A stretch of DNA of 64,000 nt from Jatrophihabitans sp. (GTDB lineage: Bacteria; Actinomycetota; Actinomycetes; Mycobacteriales; Jatrophihabitantaceae), in NCBI GenBank assembly GCA_036399055.1, contig DASWNX010000029.1, positions 310,001 through 374,000 on the forward strand, read 5' to 3'. A program made the translations under genes and the position numbers. The notes beneath the pieces are model-generated. The model did no database searches and was not told the origin of the DNA. It saw nothing but the letters and a program-made list of their open reading frames with translations. Shown piece after piece: positions 7,984-16,382 of the stretch. Position 1 is the first letter of the stretch, and every line of letters begins with the position of its first letter.

Positions 7984-9860
7984 GCTATGCGCAGGATTAC
8001 CGGCTGAGCCTGAGTGACCCCGACCGGTTCTGGGCGCAGGCGGCCACCGCGATCACCTGGATCCACAAGCCCTCGGTGGTGCTCGACTCCACCCAGGCCC
8101 CGTTGAGCCGCTGGTTTCCCGACGGCGCCCTCAACACCTGCTACAACGCCCTGGACCGGCACGTGGTGGCCGGCCGGGGCGAGCAGGCGGCCCTGATCTA
8201 TGACTCGCCGGTCACCGACACCCGGCGCGAGTACACCTACACCCAGCTCACCGAGCTGACCGCCAAGTTCGCCGGAGTGCTGCGCGCGCTCGGCGTCGAC
8301 CAGGGCGACCGGGTGCTGATCTACCTGCCGATGATCCCCGAGGCCGTGATCGCGATGCTCGGCTGCGCGCGGATCGGCGCGGTTCACTCGGTGGTGTTCG
8401 GCGGGTTCGCCGCCAACGAGCTGGCCGCCCGCATCGACGACGCCCGGCCCAAGGTCATCGTCTCGGCGTCCTGCGGCATCGAGCCGAGCCGGCTGATCGA
8501 GTACAAGCCGCTGCTCGACCGGGCGCTGGAGCTGTCCAGCCACCAACCCGACAGCTGCCTCATCGTGCAACGGCCGCAGCTGCAGGCGAGCATGGGCGAG
8601 CGCGACCTCGACTGGCGAGAGATGATGCGGGCCGGGTTGATCGCCCCGGCTGAATGCGTCGAGCTCAAGGCCACCGACCCGCTGTACATCCTCTACACCT
8701 CCGGAACGACCGGCCGGCCCAAGGGCATCGTCCGTGACAACGGCGGGCACGCCGTGGCGCTGCGGTGGTCGATGGCCAACATCTACGACGTCGGCCCCGG
8801 CGAGGTGATGCTGACCGCCAGCGACGTCGGCTGGGTCGTCGGGCACTCCTACATCGTGTACGCGCCGCTGCTCACCGGCGCGACGACCGTGCTCTACGAG
8901 GGCAAGCCGGTGGGCACCCCGGACGCCGCGGCGTTCTGGCGCCTGGTCGCCGACTACCGGGTCAAGGCGCTGTTCACCTCGCCGACCGCGCTGCGTGCGG
9001 TCAAGCGCGAGGACCCGGACGGCGAGCTGGTCGCCCGGCACGACCTCAGCTCGTTGCAGGCGCTGTTCGTGGCCGGTGAGCGGCTGGACCCGGCGACCTA
9101 TGAGTGGGCCAGTGCCCGGCTGGGCATCCCGGTGGTGGATCACTGGTGGCAGACCGAGACCGGCTGGCCTATCGCGGCCAACCTGCGCGGGCTCGAGCCG
9201 ATGCCCATCAAGCCGGGCTCGCCGACGGCGCCGGCGCCGGGCTACGACGTGCGGATCCTCGGCCCCGACGGCCAGCAGCTGGGCGTCGGCGAGGAGGGCG
9301 CGATCTGCCTGAAGCTGCCGCTGCCACCGGGCGTCAGCCAGCAGGTCTGGGGCGATGACCAGCGCTACGTCGAGTCCTACCTGTCGGCGTTCGAGGGCTA
9401 CTACCTGACCGGCGACGGCGGTTATATCGACTCCGACGGCTACCTCTTCGTGCTCGGGCGCACCGATGACGTGATGAACGTGGCCGGCCACCGGCTCTCC
9501 TCCGGCCAGCTCGAGGCGGCGCTGGCCGATCATCCCGCCGTCGCCGAGTGCGCGGTGATCGGCGTCGGGGACGCGCTGAAGGGGCAGGTGCCGCGCGCGC
9601 TCGTGGTCACCAAGAGCGGCTGGTCAGGCTCGCCGGAGCAGCTGGGCGCCGAGCTCAGCGCCCGGGTGCGCGACGTGGTCGGTCCGATAGCATCACTGTC
9701 GCGGGTCGACGTCGTCGCCGGCCTGCCCAAGACCCGGTCGGGGAAAATCCTGCGCGCGACGATGCGCCAGCTCGCTGACGGTGTCGACCCGGTGGTCCCG
9801 TCCACCATCGAGGACAGTGCCGTCCTGGACAACCTGCGGACGGTGCTCCGCCCGGGGTGA
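7980..9860 (+). CDS. prpE: propionyl-CoA synthetase
   Basis: A 626-residue acyl-CoA synthetase, the same length as PrpE. The N-terminal ACAS domain is followed by the P-loop YTSGTTGRPKGI (about residue 237), and then by WWQTETGWPI, where PrpE proteins have W-P while acetyl-CoA synthetases have G-G. The C-terminal lid carries TGDGGYIDSDGYLFVLGR and the catalytic lysine in KTRSGKILRATMR. It activates propionate to propionyl-CoA with ATP in the cytoplasm. It starts inside the stop codon of the MFS gene, indicating a two-gene uptake-and-activation operon. No methylcitrate or methylmalonyl genes are nearby. Confidence 0.93.
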   Translation: MSYAQDYRLSLSDPDRFWAQAATAITWIHKPSVVLDSTQAPLSRWFPDGALNTCYNALDRHVVAGRGEQAALIYDSPVTDTRREYTYTQLTELTAKFAGVLRALGVDQGDRVLIYLPMIPEAVIAMLGCARIGAVHSVVFGGFAANELAARIDDARPKVIVSASCGIEPSRLIEYKPLLDRALELSSHQPDSCLIVQRPQLQASMGERDLDWREMMRAGLIAPAECVELKATDPLYILYTSGTTGRPKGIVRDNGGHAVALRWSMANIYDVGPGEVMLTASDVGWVVGHSYIVYAPLLTGATTVLYEGKPVGTPDAAAFWRLVADYRVKALFTSPTALRAVKREDPDGELVARHDLSSLQALFVAGERLDPATYEWASARLGIPVVDHWWQTETGWPIAANLRGLEPMPIKPGSPTAPAPGYDVRILGPDGQQLGVGEEGAICLKLPLPPGVSQQVWGDDQRYVESYLSAFEGYYLTGDGGYIDSDGYLFVLGRTDDVMNVAGHRLSSGQLEAALADHPAVAECAVIGVGDALKGQVPRALVVTKSGWSGSPEQLGAELSARVRDVVGPIASLSRVDVVAGLPKTRSGKILRATMRQLADGVDPVVPSTIEDSAVLDNLRTVLRPG

Positions 9861-9942
9861 GCACCGGACGTGGACGGCCTGCTCGAAGGCTGAGCGATTT
9901 CACCCTGGTCGGTAAGTTGGTGATCCGGACGGAGGTGAGGCA

Positions 9943-11616
9943 GTGGAACAGCTCGCTTTGGTGGCCGCCGTCCTGTTCGCGACCGCGGTCCTGATCCCGG
10001 TCTCGTCGAAGATCAACCTGCCCTGGCCGGTGCTGGTCACGCTCTTCGGAATCGTGCTGGCCGCGATCCCCCAGGTCCCGCAGGTGGTTGTCGAGCCTGA
10101 CCTGATATTGCCGCTGGTGCTGCCGCCGCTGCTCTACGCCGCGGCCCGCAAGACGTCCTGGCGGTTCTGGGCCGCCAACGCCCGGCCGATCCTGCTGCTC
10201 GCCGTCGCCCTGGTCATGGTCACCACTGCCGCCGTCGCCTCAGTGGCCTCGGCGGTGGTGCCCGGGATCTCACTGGCCGGCGCCGTGGCGCTGGGCGCGC
10301 TGGTGTCACCACCGGACCCGGTCGCCGCCACCGCGATCGCCAGCAAGCTGCACCTGCCCCGCCGGCTGGTGTCGATGCTCGAAGGCGAGGGCCTGTTCAA
10401 CGACGTGGCCGCGCTGGTGCTCTACCAGGTGGCGATCGCAGCCGTGGTCGGCGGTTCCTTCTCCCCGGGCGAGGCGGCGACCAAGCTGCTGCTGGCCGCG
10501 GTGCTGGCCCTGGTGGTCGGCTTTGCCTTCGGCTGGGGATTCACCCGGCTGATCGCGCTGCTGGGATCGGGTGACCCGCGGCCGCAGGTGCTGCTGTCGG
10601 TGCTGGCGCCGACCGCGACCTACGTCATGGCCGAGGAGCTGCACGGCTCCGGGGTGCTGGCTGTGCTGGTGTACACGCTGTACTCGGTGTCGCGGCCGGT
10701 CGACGCCGCTGACGCGCAAGGCCGGTTGACCACCGACGTGTTCTGGTCGATGACCGAGACCCTGGTGACCGGGATCGCCTTCGGCCTGGTCGGCTTGGAG
10801 TTCCAGACCGCGTTCCAGGCGATCGGAGCGCGCTGGACGTCCCTGGTGGCCGAGACGACAGCCGTCGTCGCGGTGGTGGTGGCGGTGCGGCTGATCTACC
10901 TGCTGCCCTCGGTTCTGCTGGCCAGACGGTTCTACCGACGATTGCAAGCCGGCGCCCTCGACGACGCGCTCAGCGGCCGGAGCGCGAGCCGCCGGCTGCA
11001 GCGCCAGCGCGACACCGACGTCCCGATCGGGTGGCGAGAGACGGTGGTGGTGTGGTGGGCCGGCATGCGCGGGGTGGCCACCGTCGCGCTCGCCCTGGCC
11101 ATTCCCACCGTCACCGACGCCGGCGATCCTTTCCCTGCTCGGGACCGGATCCTGTTCATCGCCTTCTCGGTGGTGCTGGTGACCCTGGTCCTGCAGGGCC
11201 TGACGCTGCCCACCCTGGTGCGGCTGCTCGGCGTCAAGCCCAGCTCGCGCGACGCCGACGAGGCCGAGGCGGCACTGGTCGAGCGAGCCGCGCACGCGGC
11301 CGCGGAGGCGCTGAACCGCCTGCAGGACGAGGTGGACTTCGGAGTCGAGGTGTGGGACCGGCTCAACGCCTTTCCGACCGACCTGCTGGTGCGGCTCAAC
11401 GCCCAGCTCAGCGACTCCCAGCACAGCTCGGCCGCTGGCAAGGCGACCGATCGCGGTGACTTCCTGCTCGGGTTGCAACAGATGCTCGGCGCCGCGCGGG
11501 AAGAGCTGCTCGCCGCCCGGTCCGAGCGGGGCGCCGATCCGGAGCTGATCGACCAGCTGGTCCGCCGGTTGGACCTGTACAGCCTGCCGGCGCTTCCGGT
11601 CACCGAGAACAGCTGA
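9943..11616 (+). CDS. CPA1-family Na+/H+ antiporter
   Basis: A 557-residue monovalent cation:proton antiporter of the NhaP/CPA1 type. About 12 membrane segments occupy residues 1-425, with the conserved SPPDPVAATAIASKLHLP (about 123-140) and LEGEGLFNDVAALVLY (about 146-161) motifs that carry the acidic ion-binding residues. MRGVATVALALAIP near residue 374 is also typical. A hydrophilic C-terminal tail of about 125 residues follows. The GTG start is preceded by GGAGGTGAGG. It stands alone between a PrpE operon and a hypothetical gene. Confidence 0.92.
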   Translation: MEQLALVAAVLFATAVLIPVSSKINLPWPVLVTLFGIVLAAIPQVPQVVVEPDLILPLVLPPLLYAAARKTSWRFWAANARPILLLAVALVMVTTAAVASVASAVVPGISLAGAVALGALVSPPDPVAATAIASKLHLPRRLVSMLEGEGLFNDVAALVLYQVAIAAVVGGSFSPGEAATKLLLAAVLALVVGFAFGWGFTRLIALLGSGDPRPQVLLSVLAPTATYVMAEELHGSGVLAVLVYTLYSVSRPVDAADAQGRLTTDVFWSMTETLVTGIAFGLVGLEFQTAFQAIGARWTSLVAETTAVVAVVVAVRLIYLLPSVLLARRFYRRLQAGALDDALSGRSASRRLQRQRDTDVPIGWRETVVVWWAGMRGVATVALALAIPTVTDAGDPFPARDRILFIAFSVVLVTLVLQGLTLPTLVRLLGVKPSSRDADEAEAALVERAAHAAAEALNRLQDEVDFGVEVWDRLNAFPTDLLVRLNAQLSDSQHSSAAGKATDRGDFLLGLQQMLGAAREELLAARSERGADPELIDQLVRRLDLYSLPALPVTENS

Positions 11617-11731
11617 GGGGCCACGGCGGGCCAGTGCCGCGCAATGACAGACTGCGGACGTCACACGACGCTTTCAGCGCTGAGCCGCGCTGACCGCAGT
11701 TTCCTGCGGGGCGAAGGCAGGAGGACAGGCA

Positions 11732-12595
11732 ATGCCACCACGGCGCAAGAAGCCCAGCGGCTTGACCGAGGAGGACGTGGCCCGGTTGCGCAGCCAGCTC
11801 GAGGAGGGCCGGCGGCCGCGGGTCTCGCTGTCCGGGCCGCAGTTCGAGGCGGGCGCGTCCGGCGCGGTCGTGCGGATCGGTGACCCGGCCGTCGACGGGG
11901 TCGACTTTCTGACCGTCCGGGTCAAGGTCAACGGCGTCGCCGACGAGCTGGCCTTCGCGCCGGCCGAGCTGAGCCTCGGCAGGGCCGCCGCGCGCCCGGC
12001 CGCTCGCGCTGTTCAGCCGCGGGCAGCCGCCACACCGCGGACAGCGGGCAAGTCGGCCGCGCCCGGCCCAGCCGCTCAGCAGCGGGCAGCCGCCCAGCCA
12101 CGGTCAGCGGGCAAGTCGGCCGCGCCCAGCCCGGCCGCTCCCGCCGCTGAGCCAGGCGAGGCCTCAGTCGCCGCAGCCGCGTCGCGGGCAGCGGCGCCAC
12201 CGGCTGCCGCGGCAGCGTCCCCCGCAGCGACGTCACCCGCAACGGCAGGCTCAGCGGCTTCGAGCTCAGCGCCGCCGACCAGCGCTGCGGCAGTGCCGGC
12301 CAACCGCCGACGCAAGACCCCGGCGGCTCCGATGGTCAGCCTGACGATCAGCTCGACCGGCGCGTCCTGGTCGGTGAGCGCCAGCCGTGGCGCTCGGACG
12401 GTGATCAAGAACGTCGCGGTGTCGCCCGGGGTGGTGACCGCGATCGCCGAACTACTCGACCAGGCCGGGTTGTCCGAGGCGGTGGCCGAGATTAACGAGA
12501 CCGCGCGGCTGCAGGCCCAGCAGCGCGCCGAGGAGCTGCGCGCCGAGCTCAGCGATCTCGAGGCGGTGCTGGCCACTCACCGCGCGCCGCGCTGA
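11732..12595 (+). CDS. conserved actinobacterial protein, DUF6319-like (name uncertain)
   Basis: A 287-residue protein in three parts. A basic N-terminus (MPPRRKKPSGLTEEDVARL) leads to a conserved block with TVRVKVNGVADELAFAP at about residues 65-85. Then comes an Ala/Pro-rich linker of about 90 residues with repeated RAAA.P..AGKSAAP units. The C-terminal domain of about 95 residues has the sequence VSLTISSTGASWSVSASRGA and ends in a helix rich in Gln, Arg and Glu. I recall a similar family as DUF6319 but cannot confirm it. Function is unknown. AGGAGG lies 7 bases before the ATG. Confidence 0.75.
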   Translation: MPPRRKKPSGLTEEDVARLRSQLEEGRRPRVSLSGPQFEAGASGAVVRIGDPAVDGVDFLTVRVKVNGVADELAFAPAELSLGRAAARPAARAVQPRAAATPRTAGKSAAPGPAAQQRAAAQPRSAGKSAAPSPAAPAAEPGEASVAAAASRAAAPPAAAAASPAATSPATAGSAASSSAPPTSAAAVPANRRRKTPAAPMVSLTISSTGASWSVSASRGARTVIKNVAVSPGVVTAIAELLDQAGLSEAVAEINETARLQAQQRAEELRAELSDLEAVLATHRAPR

Positions 12596-12628
12596 GCAGC
12601 CCCTCAAGCCGGTTCAGCGCACAAGGTC

Positions 12629-12676
12629 CAGCGCTGGGTCATCCGATGCCGGCTCGGCACGGCTGACCCAGCGCTG
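12629..12676. terminator. bidirectional hairpin between convergent genes
   Basis: Perfect 13-bp arms CAGCGCTGGGTCA and TGACCCAGCGCTG flank a 22-base loop. It sits between a plus-strand gene ending at 12595 and a minus-strand gene ending at 12695, so it can terminate both. There is no T-run, as is usual in this GC range. Confidence 0.75.
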
Positions 12677-12694
12677 AACTCACCAGGCTCGCTA

Positions 12695-13777
12695 TCAGGT
12701 GTGCACACCGTGGATGGCGAACCGCTCTACCTTCTGCAGGTGCCCACCGGTGCTCGCCACGATGGTCAACACCCCACGCTGTGCGAACGAGACCGGCCCG
12801 GTCGTCCACGGAGCGTGCTCGCCACCGGCCGGCACCTGCGCCAGCGTGGCCCGGTCGGCCCCGTCGGCGGTCAGCCGCAGCACTGCCACCTCGATGTTCT
12901 CATCGACTCCGCTGATGTGGCCGCCGATGGTCATCGGCGAGCTCACGTGCGATCCGTAGGCCGGCTTCTCCAGCGACAGCGTCGTGTCGTCGCTGCCGAC
13001 CACCTCCCACGGTGAGTCATCGGCTGTGCCGTACTGGACCAGGTGCAGCGTGGCCGCGGTGCGCAGCGTGCCGTTGGGGTCGCGGTAGCCGATCCCCACG
13101 TGGGCGCCCAAGTCGTCGAGGAACGTCCCGGTCACTTGGTCGAGCTCGGTGAACCCCAGGTAGGAGCGGGTGAAGTTCAGCGCGGTCTCCTCGGGGTCGA
13201 GGTGCCATGGCTGAGATCCACCGCCCTTCGTCCGCCATTCCTCGGCCGCCTCGTAGCTGCCGAACGGCCACAACGGCTGGTAGCGCTCATACACCCCTGG
13301 CGGGGGCTGCGCGCCCGTCGCTGGTCCTGACGCAGTGGCAGTCGCCGACGGCGCGGGTTGGCTGGCCGACTGCGAGGGGGCGGGTTGGCTGGCCGACTGC
13401 GAGGGGGCGGGCTGGCTGGCCGACTGCGAGGGGGCGGGCTGGCTCGCCGACTGCGAAGGCGCGGCCTGGCTGGCCGACTGCGAGGGGGCAGGTTGGCTCG
13501 CCGACTCCGACGGGGCCTCGCTGGGCAGGGGCTGAACGGAGACAGCCGGCGGGGTCACCGGGCCGGCGGAGTCAGAACGGCTCATCTGCACCGCCGTGAC
13601 GGTGCCCGCCGCCACAATGCCCACGACTGCCGCCGCCAGCAACGGAGCCGCCCAGCGAGACCGCTCAGGTTGCCTCCAGCGGCTGACCGGGGGCGAGGCC
13701 GGTGACAGGTCGTCTTCGGTCAGCGAGTGCGCCTGAGCGTTCAGGGCAGCCGCGATCCGGTCGTCGATGGTGTTCAT
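12695..13777 (-). CDS. membrane protein paired with ECF sigma factor (anti-sigma-like), repeat-rich
   Basis: A 360-residue single-pass protein. A cytoplasmic N-terminus of about 40 residues is followed by one TM helix (APLLAAAVVGIVAAGTVTAV) and a long extracytoplasmic part. Residues about 88-145 are a linker made of nine-residue SASQPAPSQ repeats. The last 200 residues form a globular domain with no recognised motif. Its ATG overlaps the stop of the sigma gene by four bases (ATGA), so the two are coupled. By position it is a candidate anti-sigma or sensor protein, but no zinc-anti-sigma HxxxCxxC motif is present. Confidence 0.8.
   Translation of the reverse strand: MNTIDDRIAAALNAQAHSLTEDDLSPASPPVSRWRQPERSRWAAPLLAAAVVGIVAAGTVTAVQMSRSDSAGPVTPPAVSVQPLPSEAPSESASQPAPSQSASQAAPSQSASQPAPSQSASQPAPSQSASQPAPSQSASQPAPSATATASGPATGAQPPPGVYERYQPLWPFGSYEAAEEWRTKGGGSQPWHLDPEETALNFTRSYLGFTELDQVTGTFLDDLGAHVGIGYRDPNGTLRTAATLHLVQYGTADDSPWEVVGSDDTTLSLEKPAYGSHVSSPMTIGGHISGVDENIEVAVLRLTADGADRATLAQVPAGGEHAPWTTGPVSFAQRGVLTIVASTGGHLQKVERFAIHGVHT
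13353..13514. repeat. six tandem copies of a 27-bp unit
   Basis: Six consecutive 27-base units, on the plus strand each close to GCGGGTTGGCTGGCCGACTG plus seven bases, encode nine residues of linker on the minus strand. The period is a multiple of three, so copy-number change keeps the frame. Confidence 0.95.
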
Positions 13778-14313
13778 TCGGCACCTCCGAGTGCTGCCGC
13801 GATGGCTTGGCGACCGTGGAATGCGTTGGATTTGACCGCGCCCAGCGAGATGCCGAGCGTGGCCGCGACTTGCGCTTCGGTGAGTTCTGACCAGTAGCGC
13901 AGCACGATCACCTCCCGTTGCCGGCGTGGCAGCCTCCGCATGGCGGCCATCACCTGGCGATGCTCTTCGGCCAGCAGCAGGCGGCCGTCGGCGGCCTCGG
14001 CCGTCAAGTCACCGGCTGACGGCTGGGGGTTACGGCGGACCGTGCGGCGTCGGCGCAGCACCGAGCGGGAGCCGTTGAGCACGCAGCTACGCAGGTAGCT
14101 GACCGCCGCCTCGCGGTCAGCCAGCGCCGGCCAGCGCCGGTGCAGGGACGCGAAGGCGTCCTGCACCACGTCCTCGCTGGTCTCGCGGTCATCGACAAGC
14201 AGCAGCGCCAACCGCACCATCGCCAGCCGATGGGACTCAAAGAGCGCGGCCACCGCGGAGTCGGCGTCCTCCACCGGTGAGAGCTGCACCGGCACATCCT
14301 TGTTCCGCACCAT
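13774..14313 (-). CDS. SigE-family ECF RNA polymerase sigma factor
   Basis: A 179-residue sigma factor. Region 2 is visible as LALLLVDDRETSEDVVQDAFASLHRRW (residues about 36-62, quoted across its length only in part), and region 4 as LPRRQREVIVLRYWSELTEA followed by the helix-turn-helix GISLGAVKSNAFHGRQAI. This is the short SigE family of actinobacteria. The ATG at 14313 is preferred because GAGGA lies 5 bases upstream; an in-frame ATG at 14325 and longer versions lack one. The downstream coupled gene encodes a membrane protein, so it probably reads an envelope signal. Confidence 0.9.
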   Translation of the reverse strand: MVRNKDVPVQLSPVEDADSAVAALFESHRLAMVRLALLLVDDRETSEDVVQDAFASLHRRWPALADREAAVSYLRSCVLNGSRSVLRRRRTVRRNPQPSAGDLTAEAADGRLLLAEEHRQVMAAMRRLPRRQREVIVLRYWSELTEAQVAATLGISLGAVKSNAFHGRQAIAAALGGAE

Positions 14314-14448
14314 CGTCGTCCTCATGGCCACCGCCCCCGGCTCGGCGCACCACCCATTCGTGGTGCTACCTGCAGAGACGTCTGGTCGGGGCAATGGTTG
14401 CACCGGCAGACGGCCGCGACCAGCGGTTGTGTCGCCGCTGAAGACTTC

Positions 14449-15549
14449 TCAGCGCAGCCGCGCGGGCCGCCGGTGCTTGAGCTCATACATCGCCGCGTCG
14501 GCGCGAGCCAACAGGCTGGCGGGGGTGTCACCGTCAGCGGCCGTCGCCGAGCCTATGGACGCGCCGATGCGCAGCTCACCGCAGGACAGCTGAAAGGGCT
14601 CGGCGAAGGCGTCACGCAGCCGCCATTGCAGCACCGGGGTCCCATCGGCCTCACCGCCGGCCACCTCGGACAGGACGACCAGCTCGTCGCCGGAGAGCCG
14701 AGCCAGCAGGTCGGTGGCTCGAACGGTCTCCAGCAACCGCTGGGCCACGGCTCGGAGCAACTCGTCACCTACAGCGTGGCCGTAGGTGTCGTTCACCGCC
14801 TTGAACCGGTCGAGATCGAGAAAGGTCACTGTGGGGGTCGTGGCGCCGCGCTGGTGTCTGGCCATCGCCAGGGCCAGCGCCTGGGAGAACAGGGCGCGAT
14901 TGGGCAGGCCGGTGAGGTAGTCCCGGGTCGCGGCATGTCCTAGCCGGTCGGCGTCCTGACCGAGCTGAAGCACCAGCACCACCTGCTCGGCGATGTCGCG
15001 CAGCCGCTCCAGTTGCACGCGGCTCAGCTCCTGGCGCCGCCCGCTGAACGCGCAGACCGAGCCGATGACCTCACCGCCAGGCAGGATCAGCGGGGCTGAA
15101 GCGTAGAGGCGGATCGGGTCGATCGCGCAGTTCACGTACGGGTTGTCAGCCCACCGGGGGTCGGCGGGAGCGTCCGGGGTGTAACTGACATCCAGGGACT
15201 GGATGCTCGTGCTGCACATGGCGTCGGCCCGAGGCACGTCAGCCGGCTCGCAGCCGTAGGCGGCGGCGGAGAATTGCCTGGTCGCATCGATCAGGTTCAC
15301 CACCGCGGTCGGCGTTCCGCACACGAACGCGGCCAGCCGGGCCAGGCCGTCCAGCTGAGGAGTGCGGGGCTGGTCCAGCACGTCAAGAGCGTGCAGGGCA
15401 GCCAGCCGCGACAGCTCGCCCTGGGCAGGGCCGTCAGTGCTACCGAAGGCGCTCATCATCAAATCATCGCCGAAATCCGGCGGTTTCATAGCACCTGGCT
15501 TTGCCGAATCTTCAAGGTTCACATGCCGAATCGGGCCAAACGAGGACAT
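14449..15549 (-). CDS. GAF-GGDEF protein, probable diguanylate cyclase
   Basis: A 366-residue soluble signalling protein. A GAF domain covers residues about 45-195 (FVCGTPTAVVNLID; PLILPGGEVIGSVCAFS). A GGDEF domain follows from ATRDYLTGLPNRALF to the end, with FLDLDRFKAVNDTYGHAVGD intact. The active-site loop reads RLSGDELVVL instead of R.GGDEF: the catalytic Asp-Glu pair is kept, but the flanking Gly and Phe are changed. No RxxD inhibitory site is obvious. It would make cyclic di-GMP if active. Several Met codons (15549, 15489, 15459) are possible starts and none has a strong ribosome-binding site. Confidence 0.87.
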   Translation of the reverse strand: MSSFGPIRHVNLEDSAKPGAMKPPDFGDDLMMSAFGSTDGPAQGELSRLAALHALDVLDQPRTPQLDGLARLAAFVCGTPTAVVNLIDATRQFSAAAYGCEPADVPRADAMCSTSIQSLDVSYTPDAPADPRWADNPYVNCAIDPIRLYASAPLILPGGEVIGSVCAFSGRRQELSRVQLERLRDIAEQVVLVLQLGQDADRLGHAATRDYLTGLPNRALFSQALALAMARHQRGATTPTVTFLDLDRFKAVNDTYGHAVGDELLRAVAQRLLETVRATDLLARLSGDELVVLSEVAGGEADGTPVLQWRLRDAFAEPFQLSCGELRIGASIGSATAADGDTPASLLARADAAMYELKHRRPARLR

Positions 15550-15615
15550 CAGCGCCAGCTACGCGGCATTGCCGCAGACGGTTCGGGATGGCTCAGCCCA
15601 GCTCCAAGATCCAAC

Positions 15616-16326
15616 TCAGCCAGCCGGCCCAGAATGCGGCGGCGTCATGACCGGCCACTGCTCGGCGCGCCAGGCCGCGTCCCAGAACATCCACTCATAG
15701 CGAGCCGTGACAGCGAAATGCTTACGGGCGCGGCTGTCCTCGACAGGGTTGAGATCCGGGCCGATCTTCTCCGCCAGCGCCAGGACCTCGGCCACCGTCG
15801 CCTCGAAGTCCGCGCCGGCGTAGGTGTCGATCCAGCGCTGATACCGGGCATCCGGAGAACCCTGTTCCAGCAGCGCGGCGCCGACCCGGGCATAGATCCA
15901 GTAACACGGCAGCACCGCGGCCACTCCCTCGGCGAAGCTGCCGCCGTACACCGTCGCCAGCAGGTAGCTGGTGTAGCTCAGCGTCGTCGGCGACACCGGT
16001 ACCTGGTCCAGCTCGGCGGGGTCCAGTCCCAGCTGCGGCAGCAACGTGGCGTGCAGCGCCAGCTCGACGTCGACGGCGCCCGCCGCATGTCGGGCGAACA
16101 TGCCCGCCGTCGTGTGATCCGGCGCCTTCGCCGCCACCACCGCGAGCGCGCGGGCGTAGTCGCGCAGGTAGTGCGCGTCCTGGGCCACGTAGTAGGCGAA
16201 CCGGTCCGGCGGCAGCGTCGCAGCGGTGAGGCCTTGCAGGAACGGGTGCTCAAGGATGGCGGTGTACGTCGGTTCGATGTCGGACCACAAGCTCTCGGTC
16301 CAGCTCGTCGTCATGTCCTCGATCAT
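15616..16326 (-). CDS. tenA: TenA/THI-4 family thiaminase II
   Basis: A 236-residue TenA-family protein. The conserved opening W..LW and HPFLQGL, the YYVAQDAHYLRDYARAL helix, and the nucleophile region VLPCYWIY with its cysteine are present, as is the C-terminal RYEWMFWDAAW. TenA hydrolyses aminopyrimidine degradation products for thiamin salvage in the cytoplasm. ATG 16326 and ATG 16314 are both possible starts. I see no TPP riboswitch upstream and no other thi gene nearby, so it is a stand-alone salvage gene. Confidence 0.9.
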   Translation of the reverse strand: MIEDMTTSWTESLWSDIEPTYTAILEHPFLQGLTAATLPPDRFAYYVAQDAHYLRDYARALAVVAAKAPDHTTAGMFARHAAGAVDVELALHATLLPQLGLDPAELDQVPVSPTTLSYTSYLLATVYGGSFAEGVAAVLPCYWIYARVGAALLEQGSPDARYQRWIDTYAGADFEATVAEVLALAEKIGPDLNPVEDSRARKHFAVTARYEWMFWDAAWRAEQWPVMTPPHSGPAG

Positions 16327-16382
16327 CGCAGAGGCCGCCCACCGGCACGGCGCGCGCGCCTCGTGCCGAACCCGCGGCCTGG

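Noticed and set aside
16327..16382. TPP riboswitch before tenA.
   Set aside because: The interval is too short and lacks the conserved TPP core sequence.
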